64,000 nucleotides of DNA from Mya arenaria (taxonomy: Eukaryota; Mollusca; Bivalvia; Myida; Myidae). Shown here one piece after another: positions 39,037 through 47,927 of this stretch; the stretch's first letter is position 1, and every line of letters starts with the position of its first letter. The DNA is taken from contig NC_069125.1 of the NCBI RefSeq assembly GCF_026914265.1, positions 24,726,966 to 24,790,965 of the forward strand, read 5' to 3'. Position numbers and translations under genes: made by a program. Under the pieces are notes generated by a model that saw only the letters and a list, made by a program, of their open reading frames with translations, was not told the DNA's origin and ran no database searches.

Positions 39037-42000
39037 GGTAGGAGTTTATTATCATATTCCCTTTTTTTGACGGCAGATGGCTATATATATATATATATTG
39101 AGCAATTATTCTAATAGTTGAATAATAGGTAGGAGTTTATTATCATATTCCCTTTTATTTGACGACAGATGGCTATATATATATTGAGCAATTATTCTAA
39201 TAGTTGAATAATAGGTAGGAGTTTATTATCATATTCCCTTTTATTTGACGACAGATGGCTATATATATATTGAGCAATTATTCTAATAGTTGAATAATAG
39301 TACATTATAAGGTAGGAGTTTATTATCATATTCCCTTTTATTTGACGGCAGATGGCTGAAATCACGATAATGATGCAATGATCTGCGTACCCTGTATAAA
39401 TGTTTTAGGCCTTCCTTGCCATGTATTGAATCACTGTTTCGCGTCTGTTTGTGTGAGTGGTTATAATTTGTTGTCCCCTGGTTTGCTTTGGGAAGCTGGT
39501 TAACATTCCAAACGGCATGCCAATAGTTGACTTCAACACCAAGGTTAGTCTTAAACAGTATCTATATGTACAGCAGTATCAGCTTTTTTAGACTTTTAAT
39601 TCCGTTTAATAAGCTGATTTTAATTGCTTTAAATTTTGAAACGAGGCACAGGTGTTTGATCAAAACAGTTCAAACAGTTGTGTACTAGTTATGCAAGTTT
39701 CAAATTTTCGTTTTACAGCGTATGTCATGGACGATTAACGTAGGGGTTAAGTTTAGGGCAAGCTCTTTCAAAATGTCATCAAAAATGGTTTCAATACAGG
39801 AAAATATGGTTTCTATTGAAAGCATATTACAGCTGTCTACAAAATAAATTAGCCTATAGTGAATAAATCTGCGAACACTGATTCAACAAGTCAGCCCTGC
39901 TACAATGTGATGACAACCCTTGGCTTGCAATGGGAGACACAAAACCAAACGTGACACAAAAGACGATATTAGACTTTCTAAGTAAACGAGATATTTCTAA
40001 GATAAGAAGACGACAGAAATGTGTATGAATGAAACAATAAATTAAATAATATGTTCACAATGATTCATTGCAATGCACAACAAAAACGTTTTAATCTTAA
40101 CAAGCGTTTCTGCAAAATGGAGCTTTTTTCAATAAACATGTATGTTTACAATAAAAATTGAACGCGTGATTATGATTTGTTATTGAATCAAGTATTTCCT
40201 TCACATGTTAACTGCAATTAATTGTGTCTGTTAGGACGAGTCCCCTTTCACATTGAAAACTAATATTTCAGTTTGCGGAGAAATTCCAACGGCAGGTCTA
40301 CTTTGCACTACCTTTAATAAATGATTCAACAGCGTATGTGGCTAATCTTGGCTACCAGCTCAAATTTCATCAACTAGAAGACAACTTTTACCTGAGAACC
40401 GCGATTGGCGTAGCCGCGGATGGGTAAGTACGGAGATTGATACAGAAATATAGGAATGTTCATTTATCCTAAAAATCCTGTGATTACCCTTAAATATTCC
40501 AAACAATTATAAGTATTTTACGCATAAGAAAAAATAAAACTTTCATTGTTTATAATTTGATACTCGTTTCACATATTGCACGATCATGCTGTTTTTGTTT
40601 TTGTTTGGTTTCTAGGTGCGTCTCTTTACGATTTTAAAAATTAGTATTTTAAAATGCTATTGGTTTTTTTTTTGGTTTCTAGAAAAGGCTTCTAGTATAT
40701 GCTGGTATTCCGCGATTGTAATAGTTTCACTGTATTACATTCAGAGATTCGGTCGGAGGGCAAAAGTGTTGGCAAAGCTCTCGCGACTTTAGAAATGTTG
40801 CGATTGATGGTACAACCGTGCTCAGTGAAGTTAATGGAGGTAAGTGAGGCATTTTTTTCACGGTACAATGTATATGATCTGGGTCATTTGATCAATTATA
40901 ACGTCATAAGAGTTTCCCAATGTCATTTGAATTTGAAAATATCATAACGCTTCAGCCGATGGTGTTGATGCCTCTTTCAAAATCAAACCCGAACCGCATT
41001 TTTAAAGGTGCATAGTATAGGTTTACAATTCAAAGATGTGTTCAGATAAAAGAATGGTAGCGATATTTGGCTTTTTTTTTAAACTGGGAAGTTTGTGGCC
41101 TTGTAGCTACTAATTAAACCCCCAATTTATAAAGGCTAATATCTTTTTATCTATACATAACTCATATGCTTTTGTTTTGATGTGATCATTAATGTCAAGT
41201 AAGTAAAACAAAATAATGCATACAAATAATATGTTTCATTTGTACATGTATCAAGTTTGAACCTATGTTGTGCCGTTTTATTAGATTATGTGTAAGCTGT
41301 GCTTCCCGATAATGCATATTGCCACAAATTGGAGCACCACGGTCATTTTCCCTAAGCCTAACCTCACATGGATATGGACAATTTACTATATCATAATTCG
41401 ATACACGTAACTACGCTGCAATTAGATCGCGTAGTAATTTCAATTTAACTTTTAAAACTCTCACAGATTGAACGTTTTGACAACTTTTTTATTTTTTGTC
41501 TTGAAACGAGTCATTTTTTTGCGAAAATCAGTTATATAAGACTGCTGAATACTACGGTGCGCTAGTTGATAAGGTGCACGATACGCTAGTTGATAGGGTG
41601 CACGATACGCTAGTTGATAAGTTGCACGATACGCTAGTTGATAAGGTGTCCGATACGTTAGTTGATAAGGTGTACAATATGCTATTTGATAAGGTGCACA
41701 CTACGCTAGTCGATAAGGTGTACGATACTCTAGTTGATAGAGAACATGATACGCTTGTTGATAGAGCACACGGTAGGCTAGTTGATTGAGCACACGATAC
41801 GCTAATTGATAAGGCGCACGATACTCTAGTTAATCAGGTGCACATTACGCTGGTCGATAAGGTGTACGATACTCTAGTTAATCAGGTGCACATTACGCTG
41901 GTCGATAAGGTGTACGATACTCTAGTTAATCAGGTGCACATTACGCTGGTCGATAAGGTGTACGATACTCTAGTTGATCAAGTGCACATTACGCTAGTTG

Positions 42001-45000
42001 ATAAGGCGCACGATATGCTAGTCGATAAGGCGCACGATACGCTAGTTGATAGAGAACACGATACGCTAATTGATAAGCCGCACGATACTCTAGTTAATCA
42101 GGTGCATATTACGCTGGTCGATAAGGTGTACGATACTCTAGTTGATCAAGTTCACATTACGCTAGTCGATAAGGTGTACGATACTCTAGTTGATCAAGTG
42201 CACATTACGCTAGTTGATAAGGCGCACGATACTCTAGTTGATCAGGTGCACATTACGCTAGTCGATAAGGTGTACGATACTCTAGTTGATCAGGTGCACA
42301 TTACGCTAATTGATAAGGCGCACGATATGCTAGTTGATAAGGCGCACGATACGCTAGATGATAAAGCGCACGATACGCTAGTTGATAAGGTGTATGATGT
42401 TCTAGTTGATCAGGTGCACATTACGCTAGTTTATAATGCGCACGATATGCAAGTTGATAAGGCGCACGATACGCTAGATGATAAAGCGCACGATACACTA
42501 GTTGATAAGGCGCACGATACGCTAGTTGATCAGGTGCACATTACGCTAGTTGATAAGGCGCACGATATGCTAGTTGATAAGGCGCACGATACGCTTGATG
42601 ATAAAGCGCATGATACCTAGTTGATAAGGTGCACGTTATCTAGTTGATAAGGTGCAGGATACTCTAGTTGATCAGGCGCACGATACGCTAGTTGATAAGG
42701 TGCACGATACCCTTATTGATAAGGTGCATGATACGCTAGTTGAAAAGGTGCACGATACGATAGTTGATAAGGCACATTATACGCTAGCTGATAAGTTGCA
42801 CATTTCCCTAGTTAATTAGGCACGCGAAACGCTATGTGATCAGGTGCACTGTACACTAATTGATGAGGTGCACGATACGCTAGTTGATAAGTGGCACGAT
42901 ACGCACATTAATAAAGCGCAAATTAAACGGTAGTTGATAACTTATACGATACGCTAGTTGATAAGGTGCATGATATGCTAGTTGATAAGGTGCACGATAA
43001 GATAGTTGAAATAACGCACGATACGCTAGTTGGTAAGACGCACCATACGCTAGTTGACAAGACGCACGGTATGCTAGTTGATGCGTCGCACGATAAGTTA
43101 CTTGATAAGGTGCACGATACGCTACTTGATTAGGTGCACGATACGCTAATTGATGAGGCGCAAGATACGCTAGTTGATAAGGTGCACGATACGCTAGTTG
43201 ATAAGGTGCAAGATATGCTAGTTGATAAGACGCACGATATGCTAGTTGATAATGCGCACTATACGCTAATTGATAAGGTGCACGATACGCTAGTTGATAA
43301 GGTGCACGATACGCTACTTGATAAGACACACGATATGCTAGTTGATAAGGCGCAAAATACGCTTGTTGATAAGACGCAAGATATGCTAGTTGATAAGGTG
43401 CAAGATACTCTAGTTGATCAGGTGCACATTCGCTAGTTGATAAGGCGCAAGATACGCTAATTGATAAGGTGCACGATACGCTACTTGATAAGACGTACCA
43501 TTCGCTAGTTGATAAGGCGCACAATACGCTTGATGATAAGACGCAAGATATGCTAGTTGATAAGGTGCACGATACTCTAGTTGATAAGGTACACTATACG
43601 CTAGTTGCTAAGGCACACAATACGCTAATTGATAAGGTGCACAATACGCTAGTTGATAAGGCGCACGATATGCTAGTTGATAAGGCGCACACTACTCTAG
43701 TTGATAGGGCGCACGATACGCTACTTGATAAAGCGTACGATACGCTAGTTGATAAGGCGCACAATACGCTAGTTGATAAGGTGAACGATACGGTACTTGA
43801 TAAGGTACACTATACGCTAGTTGATAAGGCACACAATACGCTAATTGATAAAGTGCACAATACGCTAGTTGATAAGGCGCACGATATGCTAGTTGATAAT
43901 GCGCACAATACCCTAGTTGATAGGGCGCACGATACGCTACTTGATAAAGTGTACGATACGCTAGTTGATAAGGCGCACAATACGCTAGTTGATAAGGTGA
44001 ACGATACGCTACTTGATAATATGCAAGATACGCTAATTAATAAGGCGCACAATACGCTAGTTGATAAGGTGCACGATACGCTAGTTGATAAGATCACGAT
44101 ACGCTAGTTGATAAGGTGCACGATTCGTTACTTGATAAGGTGCACGATACGCTAATTGATAAGGCGCACGCTACGCTACTTGATAAGGTGCACGATTCAA
44201 TACTTGATAAGGTGCACGATACGCTAGTTGATAAGGCGCACAATACGCTAGTTGATAAGGTGCACGATATGCTAGTTGATAAGCTGCCCGATGCGTTAGT
44301 TGATAAGGTGCACGATATGCTAGTTGATAAGGTGCACGATATGCTAGTTGATTAGGTGCACGATACTCTAGTTGATAAGTTGCACGATACGCTAGTTTAT
44401 AAGGTGCACGATATGCTAGTTGATAAGTTGCACGATACGCTAGTTTATAAGGTGCACGATACGCTAGTTTATAAGGTGCACGATACGCTAGTTGATAAGG
44501 TGCACGATACGCTAGTTTATAAGTCGCACGATACGCTAGTTGATAAGGTGCACGATACGCTAGTTTGTACCCTAACCAACACTTCTAAGCCTAAAATGGT
44601 ATTTTACATTGAAAGCTTATGGCGGTTATAAGAAATATGCCTGTTTCTATCTTAGCTTTACCAGAATTCAAGACAAATCATATAAGTATGTTTTTAAAAC
44701 CGATTTAAAAGATTGTTTACATATATAAAGTATAATGATAGTCTTTTTTGTTACAGATATCATCCGAACAGTTGTCTACTGGTCGTCAGACGTAGATCAC
44801 TACACATGGATGCTACGATGTTATAATCAGGAAGACCTACCAGTACCACAAAAGTGCAAGCCGGAAGATACGGAGATAGGACTGTTCGTACCACACACAC
44901 TTGACAATCTGAATTGGAACATGGTATTGGAGGACCTTGAGGATGCCGATGTCGAGATCGGGGGCGACCAATTTCAATGGTTTTTCAATTTCAACTACGG

Positions 45001-46923
45001 GAAAGGTAAGTTTACGTTTTATCAACGAAATTATTGGTCTTGCTGTTGTTATCTTTTTGGGGTTTTTTTGGTTGAAGAAAACACACACGAATTAACCACT
45101 CAGGTCTAGCTTTTAGAAAGTCTTCGTTCATTCCACAATTATGTACAGGCCATAAACCCTGACAAAAACCACGATTTCAAGAATTTATAATGAATTTTGA
45201 TAGTATGAGTACAAATGGGCCGCTATCAACTCTTTTGTAGACGCCGAGAACTGCGTAACATGTGTAATTGAAAGCAACAATTTTGAGTGAAAGCAGCGCC
45301 TTGCACAGTTTCGTGATGATAGATTATAATGTTATTAATTAGGTGATTTCATATTGGCCTAGTTATTTATCCGAGGTTAGCTGTATTTGCCTGAGCCCAA
45401 AAGGGCGAATGCAAATACAGCTGACCGAGGACAAATAACTGGACCAATATGAAATCACCTAATTAATAACTATGTTATTAATTAACTATTACCATTTTGG
45501 TTAAACACATTCTCATCACTTACCTTTTGTTTACATTGAAGACGTATTTTAATATCCTTTATTCATTCATGGTGTCTGCTTTTCTAGACTTGATTTTGCT
45601 GATTTCGACATGAATCCTTAAAGTGACATTGCACATACTTATGAAAAAACACTGTACATTATAAGGAAGCATGTCTTTTCGTCTTAATTTTGTAAATCAT
45701 TTGCTAAAACGACAAATGTTTCACCTTTGTCGTCCATTTTGTCGGTGTACAAAATCATAATAGTCGTAAAATCCACCAACGGATTAAATACAACTGTTTT
45801 ATCAAACCGTACACAGTGGTTCAATCATTCAATAGGTTCAAGTATTCCAAATAGAGTTATACGAAGCACAACAATTTCAAAACAGTCGGAAAACGGAAAA
45901 CAAAATGGCCACCGTTAAAAATAATTTCCAGCATATTTCTCATATTAGGCGAGTTTCGACAGCCAATGAAAATGGCCCATTTCTCAAATCCTATATTAGG
46001 CGAGTTTTGTAGCCAATCAAAACGGAGGAAACTCATATTAGACGAGTTTGGTTGATATTGGCCGAGTTTGGTCGATATTGAGCGAGTTCTGGCATATATT
46101 GTCTTCTATTGTCTGGTGTTGGTACAGCAATTATCTCTGTATCTCGTCAAATACGTAATAGTTGATTAATAATAACAATTACAAAGGTGAAAAAGCAGAC
46201 AACAGCATTGATTATGTTTGTGAATTAAAGGGCCATAGCTCTAGAGTGATTGGGACCTTTCGGCTTATGATTGAAGTAGGCTGATATATTTTGACCATTA
46301 ACATTGTGACCATGTTTAGCAAAAGTAAGAGAATGGACACATGTCATTGTTTATTTTTGTTATTAAAGGTCATAATCGTAGGGTGACATGAACAAAATTT
46401 AAAAAAAAGCTGTCACAATGTTAGGTTGTCCGGTTAGCGCAGTGGTTAGCGCACTCGCTTCTCACCAAGGCGACCCGGGTTTGATTCCCGGCCTGGACGC
46501 ATGTGAGTTTGGTAAGAGGTCACCAAGCCGGACAAGTGTGTTTTCTCCGAGTATTCCGGTTTTCCCCACAACACAAGATCACACTCTCGTGCAACATCGT
46601 GCCAACGAGAGTGACTAAGTATAAGCTATCATAACTTCCTTCACAATCGTTGTTAAATATATAATGTATAAAATACTACTAATGCAAGGGCCACAACATT
46701 TGATTCGAGATAGTTTGCCCATAGTCATTGTGACCAAGTTCGATGATGTCTAGCAACTATTTGCCAATGCTAGATATCAGGCACTCTTAATTATGTATCT
46801 GTTTCAGTTCAAATGCCAAAACTTTGAGGTATAAATTATCGTCTTTAATATCTGTGGTTGGCAGCGATTTTATTAACGGTATCTTTCTCTATTTAAGGCA
46901 TGTATGTGGGCGGTTCAGATTGA
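25923..46923 (+). CDS. orphan secreted protein, five exons over 21 kb
   Basis: Exons 25923-26030, 40272-40423, 40745-40839, 44757-45005 and 46898-46923. All have GT-AG boundaries, phases 0, 2, 1, 1 agree at every junction, and the joined 630 bases encode exactly 209 residues plus TGA. Residues 1-19 are a signal peptide (MEATFVCLVIILCPLVCYG). The mature protein begins KLVNIPDGMP, has Cys at 95, 141 and 153, an aromatic strand-like block VVYWSSDVDHYTWMLRCYN, and ends GKGMYVGGSD. The size, and a strand with Asp-X-Asp-X-Tyr before a Cys, recall lipocalin-like proteins, but the GxW motif of that family is absent, so this is only a guess. Intron 1 is 14.2 kb, intron 3 holds a 3-kb minisatellite, and a poly(A) signal follows at 47038. 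The link from exon 1 to exon 2 over 14 kb is the least certain step. Confidence 0.65.
26550..28181 (+). repeat. 68-base tandem array, 24 units, each with a 5' splice-site consensus
   Basis: Twenty-four units of exactly 68 bases without any indel. The unit contains GAAGACGATACGCCCTCCAC, ATGGGCATTAATGTCAGAC and GGTCTGAGGTAAGTTTCCC. Variants include CAAGCAAGG for CAGACAAGG in units 6, 10, 18, 20 and 23, and ATGCCCATCACATGG in units 13 and 20. The last two units have GAGGTTAGG in place of GAGGTAAGT, and both array edges carry GATAAAGAC instead of GAATGAAGAC. The array lies in intron 1 of the orphan gene in the sense direction. Confidence 0.97.
28182..29332. other. intronic DNA, no gene seen
   Basis: AT-rich sequence inside intron 1 of the orphan gene. 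Frames at 28676-28939 and 29094-29378 lack domains and splice support. Confidence 0.5.
29333..30452. repeat. 559-base tandem duplication
   Basis: The segment starting TCTGCTTAAAACAATG at about 29333 is repeated with an offset of 559 bases (from about 29892). No difference between copies was seen on reading. The junction shares a short TCTGC. The duplicated 67-residue minus-strand frames at 29433-29636 and 29992-30195 have no gene features. Confidence 0.95.
30453..31319. other. intronic DNA, no gene seen
   Basis: A- and G-biased plus strand with a G run near 30928. The minus-strand frames at 30342-30743 are low-complexity, hydrophobic and unsupported. Confidence 0.5.
31320..31678. mobile_element. 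TTAA-associated MITE, complete copy
   Basis: Perfect 23-base terminal inverted repeats containing AGCTGCACTCTCACAGATT, each bounded by TTAA. The body is partly palindromic (GACTGCTGACAAAAAAAG on the left, a matching inverted segment on the right). Two further copies in the window are broken (38485-38820 and 41451-41548). TTAA target use is supported by an empty site in segmental copy A. Confidence 0.9.
31679..32184. other. intronic DNA, no gene seen
   Basis: AT-rich sequence without recognisable features. Confidence 0.5.
32185..34705 (+). mobile_element. composite dispersed repeat, tandem-cored, interrupted by a MITE
   Basis: Begins with a C-rich head (CCCCCGCCACGGAGAGG, then GTCTGTCAGTCCGTCTGGC), continues through blocks with GACCTTGACC, GGGGCCATAACTC and ATACCAAGTTTGGT, and ends with a counterpart of the head (ACCGGACAGACACCAGAGCG) and AAAATAGTCGAGCTAAAA. 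Between about 33840 and 34660 lie four to five diverged copies of a roughly 180-base unit with CAATCAGGGGCCATAACTTG and GAATGAAGGGTAT. No transposase frame is present. Its class is uncertain; the short GTCGAGCTAA end could be Helitron-like. Confidence 0.55.
32751..33542. mobile_element. inverted-repeat element with TA target, about 790 bases
   Basis: Left end CTGTGAAATCATTAATGTTC and right end its inverted copy (GAACATTAATGATTTCACAG), both flanked by TA. Sub-terminal GTTCGTGG and TTCGTGGGT motifs repeat in both arms. The two overlapping 91-residue frames at the right end are made of this repeat. It is inserted in the composite repeat described for 32185-34705. Confidence 0.8.
34706..36213. 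other. intronic DNA, no gene seen
   Basis: AT-rich. A minus-strand 69-residue frame at 34998-35207 is somewhat more protein-like than its neighbours (it ends NLIKIVHNHWSRI) but has no identifiable domain or clear splice sites, so no gene is called. Confidence 0.4.
36214..36557. mobile_element. MITE with GC-rich interior, about 340 bases
   Basis: Imperfect inverted ends of about 45 bases: the left has TTTTAAACTAATGCACCAGT and the right ACTGATGCATTAGTCTAAAA. The interior is GC-rich (CCCCCAAGGTCCGGGGG, GGGCCCCTGGGG), in sharp contrast to the flanks, and has no frame. Confidence 0.8.
36558..37329. other. no supported gene
   Basis: Contains ATTGGACGG (an inverted CCAAT) and TGACGCAAT near 36820-36860, and a minus-strand frame at 36873-37076 starting MQASSRLGISRS with a GTATTT donor-like site after 18 codons. 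This is insufficient for a gene call. Confidence 0.3.
37330..37500. promoter_or_regulatory. CpG-rich patch with GCATGCGC motifs
   Basis: Local CG-rich island in AT-rich surroundings with two CATGCGC motifs, a further ATGCGCC and a GATGCGCCCGCGC. CATGCGC is the half site of NRF-1-type promoters. No transcript start can be fixed and neither strand has an evident downstream exon, so promoter activity is a hypothesis. Confidence 0.25.
37501..38039. other. no gene seen
   Basis: Intronic DNA between the CpG-rich patch and segmental copy C. A frame at 37541-37738 lacks support. Confidence 0.4.
38485..38820. mobile_element. TTAA-associated MITE, right-truncated copy inside segment C
   Basis: The left terminal repeat (AACTGCACTCTCACAGATTT) sits at a TTAA within GGTATTAA. 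The body matches the complete copy at 31320-31678, including ATATAAGATTGCTGACAAAA, but the right terminal repeat is missing. Copies A and B lack it at this point, so it inserted after the duplication. Confidence 0.8.
38960..39031. repeat. TA dinucleotide microsatellite
   Basis: About 36 uninterrupted TA units. Shorter TA runs recur in the fourfold repeat directly downstream. Confidence 0.98.
39030..39360 (+). repeat. four-copy tandem repeat, 85-98 base unit
   Basis: Units start with GGTAGGAGTTTATTATCATA near 39037, 39128, 39214 and 39311 and include TTGACGACAGATGGC and GAGCAATTATTCTAATAGTT. This is a local amplification of sequence present once in copy B. Confidence 0.9.
39445..39543 (+). 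pseudogene. dead copy of orphan-gene exon 1
   Basis: Aligns with exon 1 at 25923-26030: CFGKLVNIPNGMP and DFNTK then a GTTAGT donor are preserved. The aligned start codon and its surroundings are deleted, an in-frame TGA lies at the head of the signal-peptide region, and no upstream in-frame ATG exists. The TATA box and donor survive. Transcription from this copy could not give a secreted product starting at exon 1. Confidence 0.7.
40272..40423 (+). CDS. orphan gene exon 2
   Basis: 152 bases, beginning FAEKFQRQVYFALP after a TATTTCAG acceptor and ending GVAADG with a perfect GTAAGT donor in phase 2. Residues 37-87. Strand-like alternation is seen (YVANLGYQLKF, NFYLRTAIGV). Confidence 0.75.
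40745..40839 (+). CDS. orphan gene exon 3
   Basis: 95 bases from acceptor TTACATTCAG to a GTAAGT donor. The first base completes the Gly codon of exon 2. It encodes DSVGGQKCWQSSRDFRN, then VAIDGTTVLSEVNG (residues 88-118). The longer ATG-initiated frame in another register here (from 40699) ignores both splice sites and is not used. Confidence 0.7.
41451..41548. mobile_element. TTAA-associated MITE, left-end fragment
   Basis: About 100 bases matching the left arm of the MITE at 31320 (CTCTCACAGATTGAACG, CAGTTATATAAGACTGCTGA). It stops where the 24-base minisatellite begins. Confidence 0.75.
41555..44573 (+). repeat. 24-base minisatellite, about 126 units, in intron 3 of the orphan gene
   Basis: The unit is GATAAGGTGCACGATACG plus CTAGTT. 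Between about 41825 and 42310 a 48-base dimer alternates a CGATAAG unit with an AATCAGGTGCACATTACG-type unit. As 24 is a multiple of 3, long LVDKVHDT-repeat frames and their minus-strand shadows arise; they are broken by frame changes and lie between two coding exons, so they are not proteins. Confidence 0.97.
44757..45005 (+). CDS. orphan gene exon 4
   Basis: 249 bases from acceptor TTTTTTGTTACAG to a GTAAGT donor, phase 1 at both ends. It encodes the largest part of the mature protein: DIIRTVVYWSSDVDHY, Cys 141, Cys 153, then an acidic stretch (VLEDLEDADVEIGGD) and an aromatic C-terminal strand QWFFNFNYGKG. It has a higher GC content than the surrounding intron, as expected for real coding sequence. 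Confidence 0.8.
45331..45470. repeat. near-perfect 140-base foldback (inverted repeat)
   Basis: Two 60-base arms, left starting GTTATTAATTAGGTGATTTC and right ending GAAATCACCTAATTAATAAC, separated by about 20 bases. The arms differ at only a few positions. It lies in the last intron of the orphan gene and is probably a foldback or miniature transposon. Confidence 0.9.
45471..46425. other. intronic DNA with minor repeats
   Basis: Contains a few degenerate TATTAGGCGAGTTT-type repeats at 45940-46100 and a dispersed-repeat fragment with GGGCCATAGCTC near 46225-46400 that continues after the SINE near 46680-46790. Confidence 0.4.
46426..46660 (+). mobile_element. tRNA-derived SINE, plus strand
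   Basis: The tRNA-like head has A box TTAGCGCAGTGGTTAGCG and B box CCCGGGTTTGATTCCCGG. The body includes TCTCCGAGTATTCCGG and TTTTCCCCACAACACAAG, resembling the conserved central domains of mollusc SINE superfamilies. The 3' tail is AT-rich (TTCACAATCGTTGTTAAAT), probably borrowed from a LINE. It is inserted in an older dispersed repeat and in the last intron of the orphan gene. The 66-residue frame across it is not a gene. Confidence 0.85.
46898..46923 (+). CDS. orphan gene exon 5 (terminal coding exon)
   Basis: A pyrimidine-rich acceptor (TCTTTCTCTATTTAAG) followed by GC, which completes the Gly codon, then MYVGGSD and TGA. It is short, but phase, acceptor quality and the AATAAA at 47038 agree. 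A longer open register on the same strand (CMWAVQIDCGKDKV and onwards) needs a different phase and is not used. Confidence 0.55.
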
Positions 46924-47037
46924 TTGCGGCAAGGACAAAGTCTTCCGACTAGACAAGTGTCAATCAACTACAATTGAACTTTTTCTTTCCGTTTATGCTT
47001 GCCTTTATTTGAGCATACCTTGATGTCCTCTTTTTGA

Positions 47038-47043
47038 AATAAA
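47038..47043 (+). promoter_or_regulatory. poly(A) signal of the orphan gene
   Basis: AATAAA 115 bases after the proposed stop codon. Confidence 0.5.
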
Positions 47044-47066
47044 CAACACTTATGAATATTTACGAA

Positions 47067-47118
47067 ACAAAAACAACGACAATAACAACAATAACAACAA
47101 CAACAACAACAACAACGA
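47067..47118. repeat. AAC trinucleotide microsatellite
   Basis: AACAAC units with a few ATAAC and GAC variants. Confidence 0.95.
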
Positions 47119-47927
47119 CAAATATATCATGTTATCGTAAGTGTTACCTTTAATACAGAAATACAGAAACTTTTAATGCAATCGTATTGTAAAACCGAGA
47201 ATTGTATTCGATAAAATAGGTTTGCATATGTTATCTTCTGTGGTAGACCTTATATTTGAAATAAATAATCGCTAGACATAAATAAATCCAATGGTTTTTG
47301 TCTACCTACCAGCAGTCTAACTATAGGTACCCACCATTGTAGATTATGCTCTGCGATGATACAGGGAAACACACTAAACAGTTTGCCAACGTGAGAGACT
47401 GTAAGCGGTAACTGAACTGGGCTGTTCTACATACAGTGCCGAGCACATAATCTACAAAAGATTATATGTATTAAAATTAATAATAATCCATCAACAGAAA
47501 AAAAAATCAAAAAGGTTGATGTTACGTTTGCAAGAGAAGCTGAGTATGTACCACGTTACTCTCATATTTGGTGATATATTCTACTCCCCAAATCATTAAA
47601 TAAATGTTTATCCCCTCACCCCGTGCCCCACCTCCAGCACACATACACCAATCACCTCCTCTCGAAACAAAATTCAATAGATACATACCTTGATCTGTGG
47701 TGACATCCGTTCGTCGGTAAATATCCCCACGGCACTATCACTACGCCACACCGCCATCACAACATCATATCCCATCGCCGGAAATCCCCCGGTAAACTAT
47801 AACGCACTCTGATTCAACAAGAATGAAGAATAGTTTGTATGGAATAGTTATTATTTATTAATATGTGTCCGCAAAGAAATGTCCGACCCGAAGGCACGTG
47901 ATTAAGTCGGTTTACCAAGACTTGCCG
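47119..47927. other. no gene seen; isolated minisatellite unit
   Basis: No supported frame. At about 47731-47766 one isolated copy of the downstream 38-base unit appears (CACTATCACTACGCCACACC), separated from the array by about 160 unrelated bases. Confidence 0.5.

Larger units (their letters stand above)
38040..39930 (+). repeat. segmental duplicate C with a disabled exon 1
   Basis: Aligns with copy B from a GGAGAAAGATG remnant through TATA box (39395-39400), exon-1 coding region and proximal intron. It has gained a MITE at 38485-38820, a long TA run and a fourfold local repeat, and has lost the bases that hold the start codon in copy B. Confidence 0.8.

Noticed and set aside
40699..40947. 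82-residue ATG-initiated frame
   Set aside because: Different register from the spliced exon 40745-40839, and it runs through both its acceptor and donor.
41574..44631. LVDKVHDT-repeat protein of up to 260 residues
   Set aside because: Frame of a 24-base intronic minisatellite, broken by frame changes and located between two confirmed coding exons.
44837..45088. 83-residue minus-strand frame
   Set aside because: Shadow of coding exon 44757-45005.
46426..46500. Functional tRNA gene
   Set aside because: tRNA-like head continues into a SINE body and tail; the D and anticodon arms are not canonical.
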